From: an uncultured Algibacter sp.
GTDB taxonomy: Bacteria; Bacteroidota; Bacteroidia; Flavobacteriales; Flavobacteriaceae
Length of the DNA: 64,000 nt
Assembly: GCF_947490405.1 (NCBI RefSeq)
Contig: NZ_CANLGU010000009.1
Span: 19,482-83,481, forward strand
Direction: 5' to 3'
Part shown: piece after piece, positions 17,385 to 26,315 of the stretch
Layout: each line of letters opens with the position of its first letter
How positions within the stretch are numbered: position 1 is the stretch's first letter
The notes under the pieces: generated by a model
What the model saw: the letters and a program-made list of their open reading frames with translations, nothing else
Told to the model about the DNA's origin: nothing
Databases searched by the model: none
Position numbers and translations under genes: made by a program

Positions 17385-18749
17385 TTACTCAACTATTATT
17401 TTCTTATTAACAGCACCTTCAAGAGTATCAATCTTTAACAAATACAACCCTGAATTTAAGCTAGAAATATTTAATGCGTTATTCTCTAATCCGTTTTGAG
17501 AAAAAACTTGTTTTCCTAACAAATCATAAATTTTGATAGAAGACACCTCAATAGTATTTGAATCTATATACAATAGATCTTTTGCTGGGTTAGGATAAAT
17601 ATTGAAGTTTGACACTAAATTACCTTCTACAGAAAGCGTCTGAAAACTCACATTAATTTCGCCATATGTTAACCCCCCAAAATCGCTTAAATTCATACTT
17701 GTTAATTCTGTACTAGGCACATTTCTAGTTCCTGTACTACTAAACCTCCAATCAGGATATGATACAGAATTTACACGTCCAGCCATCCAATCGTCATTAT
17801 TAACAGCATCTACAGTACAAGCAAAACCAGTAGAAGTACCTTGTCTTGCTACATAATTAGGATACTGATTAAGTGTAACTATTGTAGGAGATAGGGAACT
17901 ATCAAAACGAAGTAAAGGGTCTGTAGAAAGAAGTTGTTCAACAAAAATTATTTTACCATAACCAAATTCACCTACTTCTCCATTACCAGTAGTAATGTCA
18001 TCATCATCTAATATACTGACAGAATCGTATATCGTCCAAGTTAAGGCAGCTCCATCAAGAACCCCATCTTCATTAGTATCTACAATCTCATCCTTTGGAT
18101 CTGTAGCAGATTGCACTATCATATATGTAGCACTTTGATCATTAAAAGTTCCATCATATCCGATATCTGGGGTAATTGATGAAATATTGTAGTTATTTAA
18201 AGTTTCGTTATTTCCATCTGAAGGACTTTCATCTGTCCAATCTATGGTATCAGCAACTAATTGTATAGTTACTACATTAGCATCTGAAGTAGCTAAATCA
18301 GTAGCAAAAGGATTAATAAATTTTGTACCACTTATATCTGCACCAAGTAAATCAACTGCACCAGTTCCTGTATTCATAGTAATATCAGCAACAATAGCTA
18401 AAATCCCATTACTACCAAATTGCAAGCCGCTTAAGTTTATAGATTCTCTAACTTTACCAATGTTTGATGAAACATCACTATCATCACCATCTCCATCTAC
18501 TACAATAAAATATACATTAGCTGGAATAGTGGCATTTGCTGGCCCTCTAAATTCAAAGTATTCAATACCTGCATCTGTATCCGTTTGATAAGGCTCCATG
18601 GAGGAATTATCAGAATCATTAAAAAAGGCAGTACTACTATTAGGAGGGCTTGGAACTATTTCACTAATAAAATAGGAGGTATGATCATAAGTTTGGGAGT
18701 ACCCCAAAGTATATACACATAGTAATAATAAAAGTAGTTTTGTTTTCAT
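17385..18749 (-). CDS. Secreted lamin-tail-like protein with type IX sorting domain
   Basis: First gene of unit A, 454 residues, function not recognised. A signal peptide ends near residue 19 (LGYSQ). The segment at about 24-140 (FISEIVPSPPN, IEYFEFRGPANATIPANVYFIVVDGDG) looks like a lamin-tail-type beta domain as found in many secreted Bacteroidota proteins. The middle part (about 140-360) is rich in D, N, S and T, with possible calcium-binding stretches such as DTNEDGVLDG. A Por secretion tail closes it (about 380-454, FNIYPNPAKDLLYI). No lyase motif is visible. Because it leads a unit under the shared operator, a role in alginate binding or surface attachment is plausible, but this is inference. 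Confidence 0.8.
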   Translation of the reverse strand: MKTKLLLLLLCVYTLGYSQTYDHTSYFISEIVPSPPNSSTAFFNDSDNSSMEPYQTDTDAGIEYFEFRGPANATIPANVYFIVVDGDGDDSDVSSNIGKVRESINLSGLQFGSNGILAIVADITMNTGTGAVDLLGADISGTKFINPFATDLATSDANVVTIQLVADTIDWTDESPSDGNNETLNNYNISSITPDIGYDGTFNDQSATYMIVQSATDPKDEIVDTNEDGVLDGAALTWTIYDSVSILDDDDITTGNGEVGEFGYGKIIFVEQLLSTDPLLRFDSSLSPTIVTLNQYPNYVARQGTSTGFACTVDAVNNDDWMAGRVNSVSYPDWRFSSTGTRNVPSTELTSMNLSDFGGLTYGEINVSFQTLSVEGNLVSNFNIYPNPAKDLLYIDSNTIEVSSIKIYDLLGKQVFSQNGLENNALNISSLNSGLYLLKIDTLEGAVNKKIIVE

Positions 18750-18792
18750 AATATCTAGTTTAGAAAAGTTAAAAATCAGTCTACCATACTTT

Positions 18793-18858
18793 TTGGAAAA
18801 CCAAATTGGTTAACCAGATTGGTTTTCCAAATATATTGCTTTTTTTTTAGGAAACAAA
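18793..18858 (-). promoter_or_regulatory. Promoter and nested-palindrome operator of alginate unit A
   Basis: On the minus strand, TTTG (18858-18855), a 19-nt spacer and TATATTTG (18835-18828) form a full promoter. The operator core TTGGAAAACCAATCTGGTT then AACCAATTT (18830-18803) follows. Here it is extended so that TTGGAAAACCAA (18793-18804) and TTGGTTTTCCAA (18819-18830) are exact inverted copies around the inner palindrome TGGTTAACCA (18807-18816), all centred at 18811.5. The expected leader to the ATG at 18749 is about 70 nt. Confidence 0.78.
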
Positions 18859-19056
18859 TTTTTTAACACAAATACAAAGGGATTAATTGACAACTATGTT
18901 AGAAAAATTAGTTTACAACAAAACATTAACTTCTTTAAAGGTATGATTCAAAAAAAAAATCAGGAGATAGATAAATTAAAATAAACACAAAACAATAGTG
19001 CAAATTAATTTAATACTAAAGAGCTTTTAATCTATGTTATAGGGAGAAATAAAAAA
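18859..19056. other. Gene-free stretch between alginate locus and tRNA-Arg
   Basis: The gene-free gap runs from 18750 to 19102. Apart from the unit A promoter-operator at its left side and the tRNA terminator at its right side, this AT-rich part shows no open frame, RNA or repeat that I can support. Confidence 0.6.
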
Positions 19057-19084
19057 CTCTGTATACAAATATATTGATACAGAG
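19057..19084 (-). terminator. Intrinsic terminator after tRNA-Arg
   Basis: Read on the minus strand, CTCTGTAT and ATACAGAG pair around a 12-nt loop and are followed by TTTTTTATTT. It ends the yqeY-tRNA-Arg transcript 19 bases after the tRNA. Confidence 0.75.
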
Positions 19085-19102
19085 ATGTTTTCTATTTATT
19101 CG

Positions 19103-19176
19103 TGACCCCGACAGGATTCAAACCTGTAACCCTCAGAGCCGAAATCTGATGCGCTATTCAGTTGCGCCACGGGGCC
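19103..19176 (-). tRNA. tRNA-Arg (anticodon TCG)
   Basis: A 74-nt cloverleaf on the minus strand. The acceptor stem is GGCCCCG with CGGGGTC, the D-stem GCGC with GCGC, the anticodon stem TCAGA with TCTGA around loop TTTCGGC (anticodon TCG, reading CGA-type arginine codons), and the T-loop is TTTGAAT. Discriminator base is A. CCA is not encoded. It starts 28 bases after the yqeY stop codon and is probably cotranscribed with it. Confidence 0.95.
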
Positions 19177-19204
19177 GTTTTCTGCGTAAAGCAGATATAT
19201 TATT

Positions 19205-19654
19205 TTATGATAACTTTGCTTTTACAATATTAGAAATAGTTTTTCCATCGGCTTGTCCAGCTAGTTCTTTACTTACCATACCCATAACTTTTCCCATATC
19301 TTTCATACCTTCTGCTCCTGTTTGCTCTATTACGGCTACAACAACTTTCTCAATCTCTTCTTCACTTAATGCTTCTGGTAAAAATTGACTAATAACTTCT
19401 GCTTCGTCAATTTCTGGTAAGGCTAAATCTTTTCTATCTTGATTTAAATAGATTGCAGCACTATCCTTTCTTTGTTTTACTAATTTTTGAAGTATTTTGA
19501 GTTCTTGCTCTTCTGTTAAATCTTCTTTTGCTCCACTTTCAGTTTGCGCTAATAAAATGGCTGATTTCACAGCTCTCAATGCGGTTAAAGCGGTTTGATC
19601 TTTAGATTTCATAGCTTCTTTCAAAGCTATCATTATGTCTTGTTGTAAACTCAT
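19205..19654 (-). CDS. yqeY: GatB/YqeY domain-containing protein
   Basis: Cytoplasmic 149-residue protein of the YqeY family, related to the C-terminal tail domain of the amidotransferase subunit GatB, which contacts tRNA. Typical features are the N-terminal LQQDIMIALKEAMKSKD, the LRAVKSAI helix, the SQFLPEALSEEEIEKVV segment and the C-terminal KDMGKVMGMVSKELAGQADGKTISNIVK. Length equals that of the family. Its exact role is unknown; a link to tRNA or aminoacylation is assumed from the domain. It follows ftsZ on the same strand but is separated from it by a strong terminator, as is usual in flavobacteria, and is followed by tRNA-Arg. Confidence 0.93.
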   Translation of the reverse strand: MSLQQDIMIALKEAMKSKDQTALTALRAVKSAILLAQTESGAKEDLTEEQELKILQKLVKQRKDSAAIYLNQDRKDLALPEIDEAEVISQFLPEALSEEEIEKVVVAVIEQTGAEGMKDMGKVMGMVSKELAGQADGKTISNIVKAKLS

Positions 19655-19720
19655 AATTTCAAATATTTACTGAATGCGAATATAGAAAATAGATTTCTGC
19701 ATTTACAGGAATAACAATAA

Positions 19721-19758
19721 AAAAACCCGAAAAAAGGAGGGAATCTTTTCGGGTTTTT
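19721..19758 (-). terminator. Intrinsic terminator of the division and wall cluster
   Basis: A 13-bp perfect stem AAAAACCCGAAAA (19721-19733) with TTTTCGGGTTTTT (19746-19758), loop of 12, with A and T runs on both sides. On the minus strand it lies 30 bases after the ftsZ stop and would end the cluster transcript. Confidence 0.92.
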
Positions 19759-19787
19759 AAATAACACACTAAGTTTAATTCTAATAA

Positions 19788-21782
19788 TTAATCTACATTA
19801 TCATGCAAAAACGAATTATTATTTCTTAATTGTATATCATCATTATCATCTAATCCAATACTTGTTCTTGATAAATCATTACTTTCAGAAGAGTGCTTAG
19901 TTTCATCTAAATCAACTCCTTGGCGTTTATAAGCTGGCACCTTTTCTATATCATCAATTTTAGCATTATTGAATTTATAATTAAAGTCTTTCATCTTACG
20001 TCTGCGTTCTTCTGCTCGCTCTTTCAATAATTCTGAAATCGGGCTATTCATCGGATCAATTTCCTCAACTTCATCATCAATAACGAGTTCATTTAATACC
20101 TTCTTTTCAAAAACAACTTCTTCATCAACTTCTTCTAATACCTCTTTTGTTGTCTGTTGTGTTTGATTAATCGAAGATTCTACTTCAACATAATCATCTA
20201 AAGCATAACGTATATCTCCTTCTTCATTAGTTTCATTAACTGTAATCAATTCAACATAATCATTTACTTCAATATCATTCACATCATCAGTTGAATCATC
20301 AGTTAAGTCATAAGAAATAATATCTTCCATAGGCTCTTCCATTTCCTCGTTTGAAGAAGATAGTGGTAAGTCAAAAGTCAATGTTATTTGTTGCTCTTCT
20401 TCAATATTATCTGATATCACTTCAACATCCTGAACATCTTCAATATCTGTTGCCATTCTAGTAACTGGCTTAATAATGAAATCTTCATCCTCTTCGAGAG
20501 TATTAATGTTAGCACTTACTTGATCATAAACCACATCCATATTCTTAATAATTTCCGAAGTAGGAATTAAGTCAATATTTTCAGGTACGTGCTGTATGTC
20601 TTCCTTTTTCACAAAAGAAACTTCCTCTTCTTCTATCTCTAAAGTATGACGCACTAATGGTGTTTCTTTCTTTTCTTCAAGCTCAATAATTGGCTCAATG
20701 ATTACTGGCTCTTTTTCTTTAGAATCTAGCTCCTGCTCTTCTCCTAAAGCATGAACTACCTTTTTGGTTTCAGTATTAGAAATTTCGTCTTGTTGCTCAA
20801 TATCGAAACCAGTAGCTATGATAGTAACAGCTATAGATTCCTCCAAAGCTTCATCTTCACCAACACCCATGATAATATTAGCCCCATGGCCTGCTTCATT
20901 TTGAATATGATCATTGATTTCTCCAATTTCATCAATTGTAATTTCTTGAGATCCAGAAACTATAAGTAATAATACGTTTTTAGCTCCTGTAATTTTATTA
21001 TCGTTTAATAATGGAGAGTCAAGTGCCTTACGAATAGCATCTTGAGCACGATTTTGACCTGATGCTAATGCTGACCCCATAATAGCTGTACCACTATTAC
21101 TTAAAACGGTTTTAGCATCACGTAAATCGATGTTTTGAGTGTAGTGATGTGTAATAACTTCTGCTATTCCACGAGCAGCTGTGGACAACACTTCATCTGC
21201 TTTAGAAAACCCAGCTTTAAAACCAAGGTTTCCATATACTTCGCGAAGTTTATTATTGTTTATAACAATTAACGAATCAACCACATCTCTTAATTTCTCA
21301 ATCCCTTTTTGAGATTGCTCGATACGCATTCTACCTTCAAATTGAAATGGCATAGTAACGATACCTACTGTTAGGATATCTAAGTCCTTTGCCATTTTAG
21401 CAATTATAGGAGCAGCACCAGTTCCTGTTCCCCCTCCCATTCCAGCAGTAATAAATACCATTTTAGTATTGGTATCTAGCATTTGAGAAATATCATCAAA
21501 ACTTTCTACAGCAGATTGTTCGCCTATATCTGGATTTGCTCCAGCACCTAATCCTTCAGTTAAGTTAACGCCTAATTGGATTTTATTAGGAACACCACTG
21601 TTTTGTAGGGCTTGCGCATCTGTATTACAAATGTAAAAATCTACGCCTTTGATACCTTGCTGAAACATGTGGTTAATGGCATTACTACCACCGCCACCTA
21701 CACCAATGACTTTAATAACATTTGACTGATTTTTAGGTAAGTCAAATGAAATACTTGTTTCGAATTCTTTTTTGCTGCTCAT
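19788..21782 (-). CDS. ftsZ: Cell division GTPase FtsZ with very long acidic C-terminal region
   Basis: Tubulin-like GTPase that forms the division ring. The start at MSSKKEF (664 residues) fits flavobacterial FtsZ; a start at 21827 would add 15 residues. The GTPase domain has [11 protein letters not shown] near residue 28 and the signature [10 protein letters not shown] near 117; the globular core ends at about residue 330. A linker of roughly 290 residues follows, extremely rich in Glu and Asp. Near the end is [13 protein letters not shown], which resembles the conserved C-terminal peptide that in other bacteria binds FtsA (I-P-A-F-L-R-type), but a further 35 or so polar residues follow it. 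The usual length is about 380-400, so the linker is the unusual part. Last gene of the cluster. Confidence 0.97.
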   Translation of the reverse strand: MSSKKEFETSISFDLPKNQSNVIKVIGVGGGGSNAINHMFQQGIKGVDFYICNTDAQALQNSGVPNKIQLGVNLTEGLGAGANPDIGEQSAVESFDDISQMLDTNTKMVFITAGMGGGTGTGAAPIIAKMAKDLDILTVGIVTMPFQFEGRMRIEQSQKGIEKLRDVVDSLIVINNNKLREVYGNLGFKAGFSKADEVLSTAARGIAEVITHHYTQNIDLRDAKTVLSNSGTAIMGSALASGQNRAQDAIRKALDSPLLNDNKITGAKNVLLLIVSGSQEITIDEIGEINDHIQNEAGHGANIIMGVGEDEALEESIAVTIIATGFDIEQQDEISNTETKKVVHALGEEQELDSKEKEPVIIEPIIELEEKKETPLVRHTLEIEEEEVSFVKKEDIQHVPENIDLIPTSEIIKNMDVVYDQVSANINTLEEDEDFIIKPVTRMATDIEDVQDVEVISDNIEEEQQITLTFDLPLSSSNEEMEEPMEDIISYDLTDDSTDDVNDIEVNDYVELITVNETNEEGDIRYALDDYVEVESSINQTQQTTKEVLEEVDEEVVFEKKVLNELVIDDEVEEIDPMNSPISELLKERAEERRRKMKDFNYKFNNAKIDDIEKVPAYKRQGVDLDETKHSSESNDLSRTSIGLDDNDDIQLRNNNSFLHDNVD

Positions 21783-21836
21783 AAAATTCTGTTTTTCTGG
21801 GGTTTTGTACTTAATATTTTGATTCAATGGATTTAA

Positions 21837-23150
21837 TTACTCAGCGTTATCTAAAAAATCTTTAACGCGCTCTGTTAACTTATCAAGAAATGAGCGTCTT
21901 TCCTTGATAGGCTTTTCTTTAATCTCTTCTTCAACTAGCGGTATTTCTTCTTCATTTACAACTTGCTCTTGTTGCTCAATCTTCTTTCTTTCTTGACGTT
22001 TTAAACCATCTAAAACCAAACCAACTGCTGTGGCAAATAAAGGGCTTGTAATATCATCATCACTATCACCAGCAAGGTGTTCATTAGGATAACCAATTCT
22101 GGTATCCATTCCTGTAATATATTCTACTAATTGTTTTAAATGTTTAAGCTGACTGCCACCACCTGTTAAAACAATACCTGCAATTAATTTTTTCTTTTGC
22201 TCTTCGTGCCCGTAATTTTTAATCTCGACATAAACCTGTTCTACAATTTCAACAACACGAGCATGTATAATTTTAGACAAGTTTTTTAATGTAATTTCTT
22301 TGGGCTCTCTACCTCTTAAACCAGGAATGGAAACAATCTCGTTATCTTTATTTTCCCCTGGCCACGCAGAACCAAATTTTATTTTTAATAATTCTGCTTG
22401 TTTCTCAATAATTGAGCATCCTTCTTTTATATCTTCAGTAATCACATTTCCTCCAAAAGGAATAACGGCTGTATGACGAATTATACCATCTCTAAAAATA
22501 GCTAAATCAGTCGTTCCACCTCCTATATCAATCAAAGCAACACCTGCTTCTTTTTCTTCTTGACTTAATACAGCATTTGCTGATGCTAAAGGCTCTAGCG
22601 TAATCCCTTCAAGATTTAATCCTGAACTTTGAACACAACGACCTATATTCCTGATAGAGGATACTTGACCAACTACGACATGAAAATTTGCTTCAAGGCG
22701 ACCGCCATACATTCCTATAGGCTCTTTTATTTCAGCTTGACCATCAACTTTATACTCCTGGGGTAAGACATGAATAATTTCTTCACCTGGAAGCATAACC
22801 AACTTATGAACTTGATTGATTAGCCTATCAATATCATCATCATCAATAACCGTTTCGGAATTTGAACGGGTTATGTAATCACTATGTTGTAAACTACGAA
22901 TATGCTGTCCTGCTATACCAACAGTGACTTCATCAATTTTCATTTCCGCAGCGGCTTCAGCTTCTTGAACTGCTTGTTGAATAGACTGGATAGTTTGTGT
23001 AATGTTATTAACCACACCACGATGCACACCTAAACTTTTAGATTTACCAATGCCTAAAATTTCAACCTTGCCGTATTCATTTTTACGACCAATCATAGCT
23101 ACTATCTTGGTAGTTCCTATGTCTAACCCTACTGATAAATTATGCTCCAT
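21837..23150 (-). CDS. ftsA: Cell division protein FtsA
   Basis: Actin-like ATPase of 437 residues that anchors FtsZ filaments to the membrane. Visible features are the N-terminal phosphate-binding segment GLDIGTTKIVAMIG, the SHS2/1C-type insert after about residue 85, the second phosphate motif ALIDIGGGTTDLAIF near residue 205 and the adenosine motif GIVLTGGGSQL near 325. The C-terminus is acidic and then forms an amphipathic helix (RRSFLDKLTERVKDFL), expected to be the membrane-targeting sequence. It starts 3 bases after ftsQ and ends just before ftsZ, the classical ftsQAZ order. Confidence 0.97.
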   Translation of the reverse strand: MEHNLSVGLDIGTTKIVAMIGRKNEYGKVEILGIGKSKSLGVHRGVVNNITQTIQSIQQAVQEAEAAAEMKIDEVTVGIAGQHIRSLQHSDYITRSNSETVIDDDDIDRLINQVHKLVMLPGEEIIHVLPQEYKVDGQAEIKEPIGMYGGRLEANFHVVVGQVSSIRNIGRCVQSSGLNLEGITLEPLASANAVLSQEEKEAGVALIDIGGGTTDLAIFRDGIIRHTAVIPFGGNVITEDIKEGCSIIEKQAELLKIKFGSAWPGENKDNEIVSIPGLRGREPKEITLKNLSKIIHARVVEIVEQVYVEIKNYGHEEQKKKLIAGIVLTGGGSQLKHLKQLVEYITGMDTRIGYPNEHLAGDSDDDITSPLFATAVGLVLDGLKRQERKKIEQQEQVVNEEEIPLVEEEIKEKPIKERRSFLDKLTERVKDFLDNAE

Positions 23151-23153
23151 AGC

Positions 23154-23873
23154 TTATATTTTGGTACATATTACTTGGTTCTCAAACTGTAAATTCACTT
23201 TACTATAATTATTAAGTGTCTTATCCTTTTGATTCTTTTTATAAAATGCTTTTAGATTATTTATTTTTTTATCCAAAAATTTATCATCTCCTAATTGCAC
23301 TAAAAAACCACACTTTCTAAGTCTTAAATAAAGACTTTTATTAATATCTTGATGAATCTCAAAAACATGCTTTTCCAAAAAATCATCAGTTTTAATTTTA
23401 CGTGCTATTTTATAGACGCTTTTTAAATTATTTTTTTCAACAAAACCAGTAACCAGTGGCACTCTAGCGGAATAACTTTTTGATAATGGCATGAATGAAC
23501 CGTCATCATCAATGTAATAAGACGCATTTGTACTTACTCTTGCAATAGGCGTTTTCTGTTCAATATCAGCATTAAGTGTACCATTTACAGCAACATACAC
23601 TTCTGCAGTTTTTATCATAGGATTAGATTTGAGGGCATTTTCTAATTCATTCAAATCTAAAGTTTCTTTAGGCACGTTTTTAAAGCCGTCATAATTTTGT
23701 ATTAACAATTTACTAACAGTTTCATTGGTAATAAAAAGGTTGTTTTCCCCAATAAATTTCACTTGAGGTTGGGATAAATTTCTATTAGCATTTCTCTGAG
23801 ACGAGAACGCAAATAAAAACACCACCAATGCTAATAAAACAACTAATTTTATGTAACCCCAATTAACTCGCAA
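23154..23873 (-). CDS. ftsQ: Cell division protein FtsQ/DivIB
   Basis: Bitopic division protein of 239 residues. A short cytoplasmic N-terminus and one membrane helix (about 9-25, KLVVLLALVVFLFAF) are followed by a periplasmic POTRA-like region (about 36-105, NNLFITNETVSKLL to AEVYVAVNGTLNADIEQKTPIARV) and a C-terminal beta domain. FtsQ links FtsL/FtsB to the divisome. Sequence conservation is low, as usual for this family in Bacteroidota, so the call rests on topology, length and position between murC and ftsA. Its start overlaps the murC end by 11 bases. Confidence 0.92.
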   Translation of the reverse strand: MRVNWGYIKLVVLLALVVFLFAFSSQRNANRNLSQPQVKFIGENNLFITNETVSKLLIQNYDGFKNVPKETLDLNELENALKSNPMIKTAEVYVAVNGTLNADIEQKTPIARVSTNASYYIDDDGSFMPLSKSYSARVPLVTGFVEKNNLKSVYKIARKIKTDDFLEKHVFEIHQDINKSLYLRLRKCGFLVQLGDDKFLDKKINNLKAFYKKNQKDKTLNNYSKVNLQFENQVICTKI

Positions 23874-25215
23874 TACTGAATTCTTTTTTTATATATTTCA
23901 CTTCTTCCCCAATATCCCCAGCACCTATAGTTAATATGACTTTAGCACTGCTTTGACGGATTTTATTTATTATCTCGTTTTTTCTAACCAACTGCTTATT
24001 TTTATTATCTATTTTATTCATTAACCATGATGATGTAACACCTTCAATTGGCAACTCTCTTGCTGGGTAAATATCCAACAACATCAACTCATCAAACTGA
24101 GATAAGCTTTCTGCAAAAGCATCAGCAAAATCTTTAGTTCGACTATACAAATGCGGTTGAAAAATAGCAAGCACATCTTTATCAGGATACATTTCTCGTA
24201 CCGCCTGATATACAGCATTTATCTCTTCTGGATGATGCGCATAATCATCAATAAACACAAACTCTTCTGTTTTTATGTGATACGTAAATCGTCTTTTAAC
24301 CCCCTTATAAGATGCTAAAGCTTTGGCGAGCTGTTGGTGCGGGCAACCATATTCCACAGCCATCGCCAAGGCTATTAATGCATTCGACAAATTGTGTCTA
24401 CCAGGTAGGTTAAATTGTATATTTTTAAGCACAGTTTTTGGCATTTTTACATCAAAAACATATGCTCCGTTTTCTATTTTTATATTTTGAATGGTATAAT
24501 CTGAATCGTCTTCAATCCCATAAGTAATTCCTTTTAAGGGTAATCCATTTTTAACAAATAGCTTCCCATTAGGTTTAATTCTTTTTGAAAACTCTTCAAA
24601 TGTTTTTTTTAATTCTGAAGCATCTCCATAAATATCCAAATGATCTGCATCCATTGACGTAATACAAGCCAAATCTGGAGATAATGTCAAGAATGAACGG
24701 TCAAATTCATCAGCTTCAACTACAGAAACCTCAGCGCCATTAAGAATTAAATTAGAATTATAATTTTCACTAATACCTCCTAAGAAAGCAGTTACAGGCT
24801 CATTACAAACCTTCATAATATGCCCTAAAATACTTGTTGTTGTCGTTTTTCCATGAGTTCCAGCTACAGCTAAACAAAATGTGTGTTCTGTTATTAAACC
24901 TAAAACCTCAGAACGTTTTAAAACACTAAAACCATTATCTTTAAAATAACTTAACTCGTTATGATTTTTTGGTATGGCAGGTGTGTAAATTACTAACGTG
25001 TCTTCAGGGTTCTTAAAATCTAAATTTATATTTTGAATAGCATCGTTAAAATGAACTTCAACACCTAACTCTGTTAAGCTATCTGTAACTTCTGTTTGTG
25101 TCTTATCATAGCCAGCAACATGTTTTTTATTAGCATAAAAATAGCGTGCTAGAGCACTCATGCCTATACCACCAATACCAATAAAATAGATATTATTTAC
25201 GTCTTCTAAATTCAT
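23863..25215 (-). CDS. murC: UDP-N-acetylmuramate--L-alanine ligase MurC
   Basis: Cytoplasmic ligase of 450 residues that adds the first amino acid, L-Ala, to UDP-MurNAc using ATP. The three Mur-ligase domains are seen: an N-terminal nucleotide-sugar domain with [13 protein letters not shown] (about 10-23), the central ATPase with [10 protein letters not shown] (about 119-128) and [13 protein letters not shown], and the C-terminal domain with [12 protein letters not shown] (about 320-332) and IFQPHLYSR. Length is typical. It overlaps murG by 4 bases (ATGA) and ftsQ by 11, showing tight coupling in the cluster. Confidence 0.97.
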   Translation of the reverse strand: MNLEDVNNIYFIGIGGIGMSALARYFYANKKHVAGYDKTQTEVTDSLTELGVEVHFNDAIQNINLDFKNPEDTLVIYTPAIPKNHNELSYFKDNGFSVLKRSEVLGLITEHTFCLAVAGTHGKTTTTSILGHIMKVCNEPVTAFLGGISENYNSNLILNGAEVSVVEADEFDRSFLTLSPDLACITSMDADHLDIYGDASELKKTFEEFSKRIKPNGKLFVKNGLPLKGITYGIEDDSDYTIQNIKIENGAYVFDVKMPKTVLKNIQFNLPGRHNLSNALIALAMAVEYGCPHQQLAKALASYKGVKRRFTYHIKTEEFVFIDDYAHHPEEINAVYQAVREMYPDKDVLAIFQPHLYSRTKDFADAFAESLSQFDELMLLDIYPARELPIEGVTSSWLMNKIDNKNKQLVRKNEIINKIRQSSAKVILTIGAGDIGEEVKYIKKEFSIAS

Positions 25216-26315
25216 TTATTATTCTTCAAAAGTTTTTCAACCTCGTCTACGATATCTTTTGTTGCATTTACTAATGCTAGTTTTTTAATATTATCTCCTA
25301 ATTGTTTTTGTTTTTCTACAGAACCTACAAGCTGAGAAAATTTATTTTCAAAATCCGCTTCTAAATCCTCCTCTTTAATCATTATTGCAGCATCTTCATT
25401 TACAATAGACATAGCGTTTTTGGTTTGATGATCTTCAGCAACATTTGGAGACGGAATAAATAGTACTGGCTTACCAACAATACACAATTCTGAAACCGAA
25501 CCAGCTCCTGCTCTAGAAATCACAATATCTGCTGCTGCGTATGCAAAATCCATGTTGTTTAGAAACTCATAAACCTGAACATCTTTTGTATTCTTGTATA
25601 TCTTATATCGTTGATAATACAACTTTCCACATTGCCAGATAATTTGAATGTTTTGTGTATCAAAAAAATCTAATTCTTTTTCTATTAGCTCATTAATCCT
25701 TCTAGAACCTAAACTACCACCTATAACAAGTAGTGTATATTTACCGTGTTTTAAATCAAAAAAATCTTTTGCCTCAACAGTTTTTGTTTTAATATCCAAT
25801 AAACTTTGCCGTACAGGATTCCCTGTTTTAATAATTTTATCTTCTGGAAAAAACCGCTCTAAACCATCATAAGCAACACATATTTTTTTTGCTTTTTTTG
25901 ATAACAATTTATTTGTAATTCCAGGATAAGAATTCTGTTCTTGAATTAATGTTGGAATATTATTTGAAGCAGCAACTTGCAATAATGGACCACTCGCAAA
26001 ACCACCTGTACCTATAGCCACATCGGGCTTAAAGGATTTTACGATTTTACGAGCTTTCCAAATGCTACTAATCACTTTAAAAGGAAAACTTAAATTTTTC
26101 AAGGTTAACTTACGCTGAATACCAGAAATCCACAAACCTTTAATATCGTACCCCGCCTGAGGAACTTTTTCCATTTCCATTCTATCTTTAGCACCAACAA
26201 ATAAAAAATCGGCATCAGGAAAACGAGATTTTAATTCGTTTGCAATAGCTATAGCAGGATAAATATGACCTCCTGTTCCACCTCCAGATAATATGATTTT
26301 ATATTTTTGATTCAT
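25212..26315 (-). CDS. murG: UDP-GlcNAc: lipid I glycosyltransferase MurG
   Basis: Peripheral membrane glycosyltransferase of 367 residues that makes lipid II from lipid I and UDP-GlcNAc at the inner face of the membrane. The GT-B fold signatures are clear: the glycine-rich loop [19 protein letters not shown] at about 10-28, a second loop [10 protein letters not shown] near residue 197, and the nucleotide-binding segment [32 protein letters not shown] cut into strand and helix around residues 261-295. Size and order (ftsW-murG-murC) are standard. It ends with a 4-base overlap into murC and directly follows ftsW. Confidence 0.97.
   Translation of the reverse strand: MNQKYKIILSGGGTGGHIYPAIAIANELKSRFPDADFLFVGAKDRMEMEKVPQAGYDIKGLWISGIQRKLTLKNLSFPFKVISSIWKARKIVKSFKPDVAIGTGGFASGPLLQVAASNNIPTLIQEQNSYPGITNKLLSKKAKKICVAYDGLERFFPEDKIIKTGNPVRQSLLDIKTKTVEAKDFFDLKHGKYTLLVIGGSLGSRRINELIEKELDFFDTQNIQIIWQCGKLYYQRYKIYKNTKDVQVYEFLNNMDFAYAAADIVISRAGAGSVSELCIVGKPVLFIPSPNVAEDHQTKNAMSIVNEDAAIMIKEEDLEADFENKFSQLVGSVEKQKQLGDNIKKLALVNATKDIVDEVEKLLKNNK

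Noticed and set aside
18244..18588. Plus-strand open frame of 114 codons opposite the lamin-tail-like gene
   Set aside because: Mirror of the Asp/Ser/Thr-rich coding sequence on the other strand; the opposite gene has a signal peptide and sorting tail.
19065..19076. TATATTTG on the minus strand as a promoter
   Set aside because: It lies in the loop of the tRNA-Arg terminator and no gene follows at a fitting distance.
19074..19388. Plus-strand open frame of 104 codons across tRNA-Arg
   Set aside because: Covers a tRNA and part of yqeY antisense; a common false gene at tRNA loci.
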